Assembly (NCBI GenBank): GCA_014529385.2
Contig: CM043946.1
Location: 19,423,077-19,487,076 of the forward strand
DNA from: Adiantum capillus-veneris
Taxonomy: Eukaryota > Streptophyta > Polypodiopsida > Polypodiales > Pteridaceae
Direction: 5' to 3'
Length of the DNA: 64,000 nt
Shown here one piece after another: positions 56,815 through 64,000 of the stretch. Position numbers and translations under genes: made by a program. Numbering within the stretch: position 1 is the stretch's first letter; the number at the start of each line of letters is the position of its first letter. Under the pieces are notes generated by a model. The model worked only from the letters and a program-made list of their open reading frames with translations. It had not been told where the DNA came from and made no database searches.

Positions 56815-57917
56815 GATCTTGCTTTTATGCGTCTATTTCCCGCTTCCAAACGACACATAGCACATTCATGCCACTTGTGATTGGATGGAACCTCAAGGCC
56901 AAGGTACTTAAAGCTCTCAACAACTTCAAGTGTCTCATTGTTGTACACAATGCATGGCTTCTCCTTATGGTTGGTTTTCACAAGCATAACCTTTGTTTTG
57001 GATTCATTTACAATCAGCCCACTATGCAAGCAAAAGTTCTCAAGGACAACCATAAGCTTTTGTGCATCTTCTAAAGTGTGTGCTAGAAGCACTACATCAT
57101 CCGCATACAACAAAAGCATGATTACCGCATTGCAAATAGTGACCTCTTCAATGCCTTCTTCTTGCATAAAGTCAATTACCATTTGTTCCAATTCATCGAT
57201 GCATAGACCAAAGAGAGTTGGTGACAATGGACATCCTTGTTTAACCCCAATAGTGCTTACAAAAATTTCTGAAATTTCTCTTCCCATGCGCAATTGACAA
57301 ATCACCTTCTCATAGATTTGAGAAACCGCAAGCATAAACTCACTTGGCACTTGGAGTTCTTCCATCCTTCTCCACAAATTGTTACGTGGAATCATATCAA
57401 AGGCTTTCTTAAAGTCCACAAAACAACAATACAATCGCTTGCCTTTCAACCGACTTTCCTCCATGAGAACACGAAGAGTGACAAGATGATCAATGGTGCT
57501 ATGGCATCGACGAAAACCCGCTTGTCCCTTTGCACGCTTGTCATTCTCTTCAGCCCAATCACTCAATTTCATCTCCATTATGCACCCAAACAACTTTTCC
57601 ATAAGAGACCCAATCATTATAGTCCGGTAGTTGCTTACATTCTTTACATCCCCTCCTTTATGCAAAGGATTAACCCAATTAGTACTCCAATCATAAGGCA
57701 TACCATGTTGAAGTGCAAGGTTGAACATATCACACATCCACTCATGGGTAAAATCTCCCGTCCATTTGATCATCTCCGGCTTGATACCTTGAAGATCTCC
57801 CGCTTTGCGAGTGGCCAACTTTTCAAGCCCATCGCATACATTCTCAATAGTAAACAAAAGAGGGCATGCATGGGAGTGAACCATAAAATGGCATTTTTTC
57901 AGCATTTGCTTGCTCAT
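56811..57917 (-). CDS. LINE reverse transcriptase
   Basis: Open frame of 368 codons with RT blocks in order: KAGDLQGIKPEMIKW, NWVNPLHKGGDVKNVSNYRT, GQAGFRRCHSTIDHLVTLRV, CCFVDFKKAFDMIPR (first catalytic Asp), GVKQGCPLSPTLFGLCIDEL, LLYADDVVLLAHT (YADD) and FKYLGLEV. Its first 74 bases overlap the end of the endonuclease frame, in another frame; either a mutation or a programmed shift joins them. Would prime reverse transcription on nicked target DNA. Confidence 0.85.
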   Translation of the reverse strand: MSKQMLKKCHFMVHSHACPLLFTIENVCDGLEKLATRKAGDLQGIKPEMIKWTGDFTHEWMCDMFNLALQHGMPYDWSTNWVNPLHKGGDVKNVSNYRTIMIGSLMEKLFGCIMEMKLSDWAEENDKRAKGQAGFRRCHSTIDHLVTLRVLMEESRLKGKRLYCCFVDFKKAFDMIPRNNLWRRMEELQVPSEFMLAVSQIYEKVICQLRMGREISEIFVSTIGVKQGCPLSPTLFGLCIDELEQMVIDFMQEEGIEEVTICNAVIMLLLYADDVVLLAHTLEDAQKLMVVLENFCLHSGLIVNESKTKVMLVKTNHKEKPCIVYNNETLEVVESFKYLGLEVPSNHKWHECAMCRLEAGNRRIKARS

Positions 57918-59256
57918 ATAATTGCCTACAATGTGTGTACATATCCACTAGACTCAATTTACCAAAATTCTCAACCCGCTTGCCCCTCAAGTTTCTCCAA
58001 AATCTTCCACATGCATGTGCCTTTTCTTGGACTTGAAATTCTTGTTGCTTTACTTCCCAGCTTCTTCTCTTCTTTTGAATCAATGCCTTGTATGCATGCA
58101 AATGACTTTGATAGTTGTCTTTGTCCATAGTTGCATCAAGCTTTATCAAGGACTTTCGAGCATCTTGACATTCTTTATCAAACCACCTTTTGCGTGATCT
58201 ATCTTTGTTGATACCATGGAGATGCTTTATGGCAAAGCATTCTTCCGCACAAGAACAAATAGCTTTCTTGAAAGCTTCCCATTTAGTTTCCAATGGTGCA
58301 TCACATTGAAGCTTTGTCATCCATAATTTTTGCTCAACCATTTCAATGTACATTGGTGCCCGTTTGAAATCCATACATAGTGATAACTTCTCTTTCCTTT
58401 GGCTGAGATTATCGTGCTTAGTTGCTTCTCCACATGAAAGGTCAATACATAAGGTGCGATGGTCGGATTCTGGGGTCCATTGACCAAACATAAAACTCTT
58501 TATGCGATACATGATGGCTTCAGAGACTAGCATATAGTCAATCACACTATCCCCATTATGTCTCCCACATGTAAATCCATTGGTTACACTCCACAAAGAT
58601 ACACCATTGGCAATGAGCATACCCGTGCTATTACACATGTGTAAAAGTAACTTTCCATAGTGATCTGGCTCTTTCTCATCCATTGAAGTACGATCATACA
58701 AGTGAACTTCCTCCAACTCCCTTGAAATGTATGGCATATCAAATTGTTGAGTATCATGTTGCAATGTTTTTGTGCGAGCATTCATATCCCCAAATACAAT
58801 AACATCACCTTCACCTTTGAAATAAGCAATGTCTTCTTCCAAATCAGAAAATGGTTGATCTCTATCCATGCAAGCATAAAAGGGAGAATCATGATGAGGA
58901 ATGTAGCAACCGGCTACAAAAATGGGTGCTCTTTTTGGTGTCATAATTTTCAGCCATACATAACGTTTGTACGTGTCATCTTTCACAATTGATACAAAAT
59001 CTTCCAATCCTTTCTTAACCATACATGCTACCCCTCCTTGTCCTCTTCGTTGCTTGAGATTCTTTGACCACATCAATGAATGTACATTGTAATCCTCCAA
59101 GCCGTTAATCCTTTGTGTATCATGCTCCCAAGTTTCAACAAGAAGTACAACATCGGCTTTGCTTGTTAGTTTATCAATGCCAACCCCCGCATTCCATGGG
59201 TATCCATTACAATTCCAAAAGCATATTTTCAATTGTAACTCGGTCTCATAGGTCAC
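57844..59256 (-). CDS. LINE APE-type endonuclease and linker
   Basis: Open frame of 470 codons beginning at ATG 59256. Endonuclease motifs: CFWNCNGYPW, LLVETWEHD, VFGDMNART, DSVIDYMLVS and PESDHRTLCIDL, that is, the conserved Asn, Glu, Asp-x-Asn and Ser-Asp-His residues. A basic helical linker follows (ALIQKKRRSWEVKQQEFQVQ). The protein nicks target DNA to prime integration. No stop interrupts it, unlike most coding sequences in this window. Confidence 0.85.
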   Translation of the reverse strand: MTYETELQLKICFWNCNGYPWNAGVGIDKLTSKADVVLLVETWEHDTQRINGLEDYNVHSLMWSKNLKQRRGQGGVACMVKKGLEDFVSIVKDDTYKRYVWLKIMTPKRAPIFVAGCYIPHHDSPFYACMDRDQPFSDLEEDIAYFKGEGDVIVFGDMNARTKTLQHDTQQFDMPYISRELEEVHLYDRTSMDEKEPDHYGKLLLHMCNSTGMLIANGVSLWSVTNGFTCGRHNGDSVIDYMLVSEAIMYRIKSFMFGQWTPESDHRTLCIDLSCGEATKHDNLSQRKEKLSLCMDFKRAPMYIEMVEQKLWMTKLQCDAPLETKWEAFKKAICSCAEECFAIKHLHGINKDRSRKRWFDKECQDARKSLIKLDATMDKDNYQSHLHAYKALIQKKRRSWEVKQQEFQVQEKAHACGRFWRNLRGKRVENFGKLSLVDMYTHCRQLYEQANAEKMPFYGSLPCMPSFVYY

Positions 59257-59480
59257 GCATCCCTATTTGCTTGAGAGACTTGCCTCCTCCTTGGGCACAC
59301 TTTCTTCATGAGACATCTCCTTGTTTTTATTATTCTTTTCCTCATATGCCTTGCGACGCATATTTTGTTGCTTAATAGTGCGATCTTCACATACAAAACA
59401 TTTTGTATCCCTCAAATAGATCCAACTATTATCAAGGATAATCTTTCACTTGGTCTCATCCGGCATGGTGCATACAATTG
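59257..59480 (-). pseudogene. Short frame upstream of LINE endonuclease
   Basis: Starts MPDETK, meets TGA, continues IILDNSWIYLRDTKCFVCED and a Lys/Glu-rich stretch (RRKAYEEKNNKNKE) to a TAG 14 bases before the endonuclease ATG. CFVCED gives one CxxC. It is the only candidate for an ORF1, but it is much smaller than usual. Confidence 0.4.
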
Positions 59481-59495
59481 GCCGTTCTCCCGAGC

Positions 59496-59541
<46 letters not shown>

Positions 59542-59656
59542 GGAAGTGGAGCTCCAGGAGTTATGGCAGAGAGATAGGAAAATAGGGAAATAGAGAGAGA
59601 AAGAGAGATAGCGAGAGCGAGATCGATAGAGAGAGAGAAAGAGAGATAGCAAGATC

Positions 59657-59727
59657 TAGTCCTCCGTAGTCATGGGCGTCTAGATCTCCTTAGATCAGTC
59701 GCTCGTTCGATCATTAGAGAGATAGGG

Positions 59728-59732
<5 letters not shown>
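59657..59732 (+). repeat. 76-bp direct repeat flanking LINE, right copy
   Basis: Matches 56095-56170 with three mismatches and marks the 5' boundary of the LINE. Confidence 0.85.
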
Positions 59733-59824
<92 letters not shown>

Positions 59825-60085
59825 AGTGGAGCTCGAGGAGAAAGAACGAGAGATAGGGTACGTAGACAGAGAAGAAACTATGGAACTAAAAGAGGCAAAG
59901 GGGTTTTGCCTGCTACATGCATTGCCATGTACACCTGGGAGTGCACGTATGTGTCTACCCATATAGGATTTGACCAATAAAGATGAGATTTTGACCTGGT
60001 GGTCCTAATCTCCGTACACCTCTGGACCGAGGTATACGGAGATTGGGCAAGACTAGAGAATGCGAGGTAGTTTACATTGTGAGGA

Positions 60086-60145
<60 letters not shown>

Positions 60146-60164
60146 ACATTCATAATCATTGTAG
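59733..60164 (+). other. CACTA 5' region with microsatellites
   Basis: (GA)n runs with interruptions at 59733-59821, a GAAGTGGAGCTCGAGGAG stretch similar to 59544-59562, and (TA)27 at 60087-60140, ending 24 bases before the transposase ATG. A CACTA terminus was not found here, so the left end of the element is not defined. Confidence 0.5.
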
Positions 60165-60676
60165 ATGGCAACGTCATCAACTAACATGGAGGAAATGATT
60201 GCATGCTCGTGCACGCTCTGCAAGTATCAAATCCTGCGCAAGCGTAGGATATGTAATGAGCATGTGCACAAGTACGGAGAGTTTGCTAGAGAAACCGTAC
60301 GGAATCTGCGATACGACTCCTACGGAACGGGCATTGATATCCGCGACATAGCACCTACATCTGAGAGAGAGAGAAAAAAGATTATGCGTGAAGGTCCGAC
60401 CAATATAGAGCCACAGATGGAAGCAGAAAAGGGCTTACAGACAGAAGACAACGGCATGGAGGAGATGTTGGATGCCTTCTTCCAGACAAGCGAGAAGAAC
60501 GCAAACGATGCAGCATCAGAAGCTGTGCGCCTATCTCCTGAAGACATGTTGAGGAAGTTGGCATGTCAACCAATCTATGAAGGCGCCAAAATATCTGTGC
60601 TTCGTACTTGTCTGGCGTTTTTGAATCTTCAGTCAGTGTACGGGTGGTCAGATGCAAGCGTCACCGCTTTGTTTAG
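60165..60676 (+). CDS. CACTA transposase (TNPD-like), exon 1
   Basis: ATG at 60165. Starts with a Cys-rich segment CSCTLCKYQILRKRR and HVHKYGEFARETVRNL, followed by an acidic linker (EDNGMEEMLDAFFQ) and LNLQSVYGWSDASVTALFR. The exon ends at TTTAG|GTACGT (intron 60677-60757, 81 bp, acceptor TTAAACAG). Splicing gives LFRLLREQLLP, continuous with the next domain. CACTA transposases bind subterminal repeats and cut both ends. Confidence 0.75.
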
Positions 60677-60757
60677 GTACGTAATTTACAAAAGAGATTT
60701 TCCAATTGCAACGGTGATGTGCTCGAAGAGCTTTTTAATTTAATGTGGCTTAAACAG
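60677..60757 (+). other. Intron 1 of CACTA transposase
   Basis: GTACGT...TAAACAG, 81 bp, restores the transposase frame. Confidence 0.7.
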
Positions 60758-61497
60758 GTTATTGCGGGAGCAACTTCTCCCAGCTAGCAATGAAATGCCC
60801 CCCTCCAGGCCAGACGCAAAGCAACTTCTGACCTCAGTTGGCTTGGACTACAACAAGATTCATGCATGTCCAAATGATTGCATTCTTTTTCACAATGAAT
60901 TCGCAGATTGTCTGTCGTGTCCTAAGTGCGGAGCAATGCGCTACAAACAAGATGCAATTGGCAAGACACTGCCAGCTAAAGTGTTGCGGTATTTCCCTAT
61001 TATTCCTAGGATAAAAAACATGTTTCGTTGTGGTTCCATTGCAAAGTTGATGCGGTGGAATTCTACGAATAGATCCATTGATGCAACATTTAGGGTGCCC
61101 GCTAATTCAAAGGCTTGGAGGCACATTGAAGATACCTGGCCACATTTTAAGAGTGAACCACGCAATTTGCGTTTGGGCATGGCAATGGATGGAGTCAATC
61201 CATTTGGCTTGAGAAGCTCGTCATGGAGCACTTGGCCTGTGTGCCTTATCAATTACAACCTCCCGCCGTGGCTTGCTATCAAGAAGGGTCATTTGATTTT
61301 AAGCTTGATTGTACCTGGTAAGTTCAAGGCAAAAGACATGGATGTTTATCTAGCTCCACTAGTTGACGAGCTCCAGGAGTTATGGCATGGGATCGACATA
61401 GCAGATGCGGTTGAACCAGTAGGACAACAGCATGCAAGGATCCATGGACTTCTTATGTGGACTATGCATGATTGGCCAAGATACGGAGAAGCTTCTG
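60758..61497 (+). CDS. CACTA transposase, exon 2 (Transposase_21)
   Basis: Reads GLDYNKIHACPNDCILFHNE, CPKCGAMRYK, VLRYFPIIPRIKNMFR, LRLGMAMDGVNPFGLRSSSW, WPVCLINYNLPPWLAIKKGH and KDMDVYLAPLVDELQELW, the full Transposase_21 signature including the catalytic region DGVNPFG. No stop codon. Ends GAAGCTTCTG|GTAATG. Confidence 0.9.
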
Positions 61498-61576
61498 GTA
61501 ATGGTTATTGATTTACAAAATTCTCGCTATTCGCAAGCTCTTTGCCTTGGCTTGATTCATGCTTTGATATATGCAG
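61498..61576 (+). other. Intron 2 of CACTA transposase
   Basis: GTAATG...ATATGCAG, 79 bp. Joining gives GEASGLTTLRYNACPICG, matching the family order. Confidence 0.7.
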
Positions 61577-63660
61577 GACTAACAACTTTGAGATACAATG
61601 CATGTCCAATTTGCGGGCAGTCTTTGGATGTGCGCTATTCTACCTCTCTTCGAAAGACAATTTATCAAGGACACCACCGTTATCTTCCAGATGGCCATCA
61701 CTTGCGCGAAGGCCAGCTTGGTCGCATCGAATGTCGTCCTATGCATGTACAAGAGTGGTGTCACCGATGGGAGCAACATGAGGGGCAACCTGTTCCAGGA
61801 ATGAAACGTTTGTCCATTCTCCATACGTTGCCGTACTGGGGTGATCTACTAATTAACCATTTGCTGGATCCAACGCATATATTCAAGAATGTGGGAGAGC
61901 TCCTCTGGAAGACAATCATGGGAATGAAAGACAATCGAGCTTCACGAGATGATTTGGAGTGGGTTGGAAAGATGCCAGAGCTATAGCCTTTCACCAATAC
62001 AGCTGGCCAAACAAAACTTCTAAGAGCGCCATGGGTATTGCTAAAAAACGAAGAGTGACAAGTGAAAAGGGTGATTTTAGAGTTCAGGATGCCAACAGGA
62101 TATATGCGATGTCTCAAGACAGCATTCACCCGTGACGATCAACTGTCAGGGTTGAAATCGCACGACTGGCATAAGTTCTTGCAATTCATTCTTCCAATTG
62201 CGATCAAGGGGTGTTTAACGGAGGAAGTGCGGACCTGCATATACAGGATTTCAGAGCTAGTGCAGTGGATCTCTTCCAAGGAGATACGGGAGGAATCTAT
62301 TGCAGTCGCAAGGGCTAACTCCATTAAGGCAGTTTGCATGATTGAGAAGTATCTACCCACGAGCTGCCTAACTATCCAAATGCACTTGCTCGTCCATGTA
62401 GTAGATGAGGTTGCAGTGGCAGGTACAGTCCACAGCCGTTGGATGTTCTTTCTAGAGAGGTTCATGAAAACACTTAAGGGTTTTGTTCGCCAAAAAGTGC
62501 GTCCAGAGGGGAGCATGGCAGAAAGATGGCTGGTGCAAGAGTCTCTTGTATTGATGACCGAATTTCTATCCGTTTTTGACCTAGAAATGCCTCGACTGTG
62601 GAGCGATGAGGAGGATGCAAGACTGGTGGCAGAGGAGCCGCAAGGGTAAGGGGTGCCGAAGAAAATGAACCTGGTAATGCGAGAAAAGACCATGAAGTTC
62701 TGTATACTAAATTCAGCGCCGATGCAAAAATGGCTTGAAAGGTACGAAGAAGAGAAAGAGAGACGCAATCTAGAGCGACAGGATTTCAGGCGAAGTCGAA
62801 CGACTAGAGGCTTACCCTTGCCAGACTATCTCGCTCCTCTACCTGAATTCCCTACAATGGCATGGTTGGACAAGATAGTGAGAGCAGCTCGACAGATCGG
62901 AGAACCCATATCTCTAGAAGAGGAAGAGCTGGCTGTTGGATGTGACTGGAAGTATCATACATACATGGCACTGTGGTCGCATGGAAAGCATTTTAGAACA
63001 CAACAAATTGACAGCAGAAGAAACACGTTTGACAGTGGGGTAATGGTTAGTTTCATGCAAAAGAGCAGGGCCAGTGCTAGAGACACGAACGAGAGCACTA
63101 GCAACCTGGATTACTGTGGTCTGGTGTCAGATATCCTAAAAGTAAGCTTCAGGCAGTTTGAGATGTTTTTGTTGGATGTGAAGTGGTTCAAGGTGATTAC
63201 TTCTGGTCGCAATGCAACGGTACGCAGAGATGGAAACAAAATTGTGCAAATAGATTCTACAAAGATTTGGACAGATGCGAGCGACACATTTGCTCTCCCC
63301 GAACATTGCGAGAAAGTGGTCTTTGTGCTGGACCCTCAAGAGCGACAATGGTGGTTTGTGGTTCAGGTTGCTCCAAGAAATAAACAAGTATTTGAAGGGC
63401 AAGATCTCCTGGAGGAAAGTCAGTCAGACGACGTCCATACTATTGTGACATTAGATGAGATGGACGAAGGTATGGCAGAGGAAGCTGACAGATATGTGAG
63501 GGATGACGCAGACGAGCCAGAATTGACACCTGTAGATGAAGATGCAATGGATGAAGACAATCTGCCAGAACGAGTTGGGGCAGAGTTATGTTTGCAAATA
63601 GAGATAGATGATGATACGGTGCAAGATCTTATCGATGATGCCTCACTCGTCCAGGCCTAG
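61577..63660 (+). pseudogene. CACTA transposase, exon 3 with DUF4218 and DUF4216
   Basis: One frame across 2.1 kb, interrupted only by TAG (61984-61986), TGA (62056-62058) and TAA (62647-62649). In order: NACPICGQSLDVRYSTSLRK, LDPTHIFKNVGELLWKTIMG, a DUF4218 block (LKSHDWHKFLQFILPIAIKG, LTIQMHLLVHVVDEVAVAG and MFFLERFMKTLKGFVRQKV), and a DUF4216 block near 63120-63390 (FLLDVKWFKV, DTFALPEHCEKVVFV, RQWWFVVQVAPRNKQVF) with an acidic tail, ending TAG 63658-63660. Each of the three internal stops is one C-to-T change from Gln or Arg. Confidence 0.8.
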
Positions 63661-63664
63661 GCCT

Positions 63665-63758
63665 GTAAGTGTTTGTGTGAAGACTTTGATTTAAAATTAA
63701 GCTTAAAGTTAATTTAAACAACTGTGTTCTGACGCTTTATTTTACTTTCTTTGTGCAG
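63665..63758 (+). other. Intron after the transposase stop codon
   Basis: GTAAGT donor five bases after the stop and TTTGTGCAG acceptor nine bases before a new ATG. It probably links the transposase transcript to the second gene. Confidence 0.5.
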
Positions 63759-63767
63759 GACTTTAGT

Positions 63768-64000
63768 ATGGCAGACCAGATTCCAAATCCCGCTTCCATG
63801 AGTGCATATGCATTCATGGGCTTCGTTACACGGATGATGACTGCTCAGATGGCAGAGGCTTCTCGGTATTGGGTAGCCAACGACACGGGTACTACGCCTC
63901 TGGGCTTCACACCCGAGGGTCCGACGCCTAGGGGGGGGACACCTATGGGGTTCAGGATGCCTATGGATACAACGCCTTCTTCTCCCATCACGGCCGCTTC
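63768..64000 (+). CDS. Second CACTA gene, start only (runs off the window)
   Basis: ATG 63768 opens MADQIPNPASMSAYAFMGFV, then a Thr/Pro/Gly-rich repeat region (TPLGFTPEGPTPRGGTPMGF). Open to the end of the window. Position after TNPD suggests a TNPA-like DNA-binding partner, which in En/Spm is spliced from the same transcript. The visible part has no diagnostic domain. Confidence 0.5.
   Translation, partial: MADQIPNPASMSAYAFMGFVTRMMTAQMAEASRYWVANDTGTTPLGFTPEGPTPRGGTPMGFRMPMDTTPSSPITAA

Larger units (their letters stand above)
56171..59656 (-). mobile_element. LINE (non-LTR retrotransposon), near full length
   Basis: 3.49 kb on the minus strand: a GA/CT-rich 5' end, a short upstream frame, an APE-type endonuclease/RT frame and a cysteine-rich C-terminus, finishing in AATAAAATCTATCTATC, a short (ATCT)n tail instead of poly-A. 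Flanked by 76-bp direct repeats. Two frame changes split the protein. Clade not assigned. Confidence 0.8.

Noticed and set aside
59733-60164. Left terminal inverted repeat of the CACTA element
   Set aside because: No CACTA-type end was found upstream of the transposase, so no element boundary is given.

Overview
This window reads as nuclear DNA of a land plant with a large, transposon-packed genome. The signs are Tat-like Ty3/gypsy elements with a second, plant-type RNase H, Ty1/copia elements with an initiator-Met primer site, a CACTA transposase with plant spliceosomal introns, a BED/hAT transposase, a LINE and a pentatricopeptide-like relic. The species cannot be named from the sequence. 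No intact housekeeping gene, rRNA, tRNA or CRISPR array was seen.

Layout. 1-5.2 kb: a decayed protein-kinase-like gene, then an unrecognised ORF split by a 2.0-kb solo LTR with a 4-bp target duplication. 5.2-37.9 kb: a stack of insertions. The base is a hAT transposase on the minus strand (37.9-36.95 kb, resuming at 6.33 kb). It is interrupted by a roughly 2.1-kb TGTC...GACA element carrying two very small ORFs. That element is split by a large-LTR, apparently non-autonomous retrotransposon (6860-35367, target duplication ACGT). The non-autonomous element contains a minus-strand gypsy element (9.29-19.86 kb, itself holding a TTAA-flanked DNA element) and an 11.3-kb Tat-like gypsy element on the plus strand (20816-32160) with nearly identical LTRs. 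38-39.25 kb: diverged tandem repeats. 39.25-44.1 kb: a decayed plus-strand relative of the Tat-like element. 44.1-47.0 kb: acidic ORFs of unknown nature and a PPR-like relic. 47.0-52.0 kb: a minus-strand gypsy fragment inserted in a minus-strand copia fragment. 52.0-56.1 kb: a plus-strand copia gag relic and a minus-strand gypsy gag/protease with the start of its LTR. 56.1-59.7 kb: a LINE on the minus strand flanked by 76-bp direct repeats. 59.7-64.0 kb: a CACTA element with a spliced transposase gene and the start of a second gene that runs off the window.

The most unusual item is a family of roughly 70-residue proteins. Two tandem ORFs lie between primer-binding site and gag of the Tat-like element, and a second tandem pair lies inside the element that interrupts the hAT gene. 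The copies differ mainly at synonymous positions, so the protein appears to have been selected, yet I recognise no known family. A second theme is that several long frames (non-autonomous element, Tat-like element, CACTA transposase) are interrupted almost only by stops that one C-to-T change could create from CAG, CAA or CGA, which fits decay of methylated DNA.
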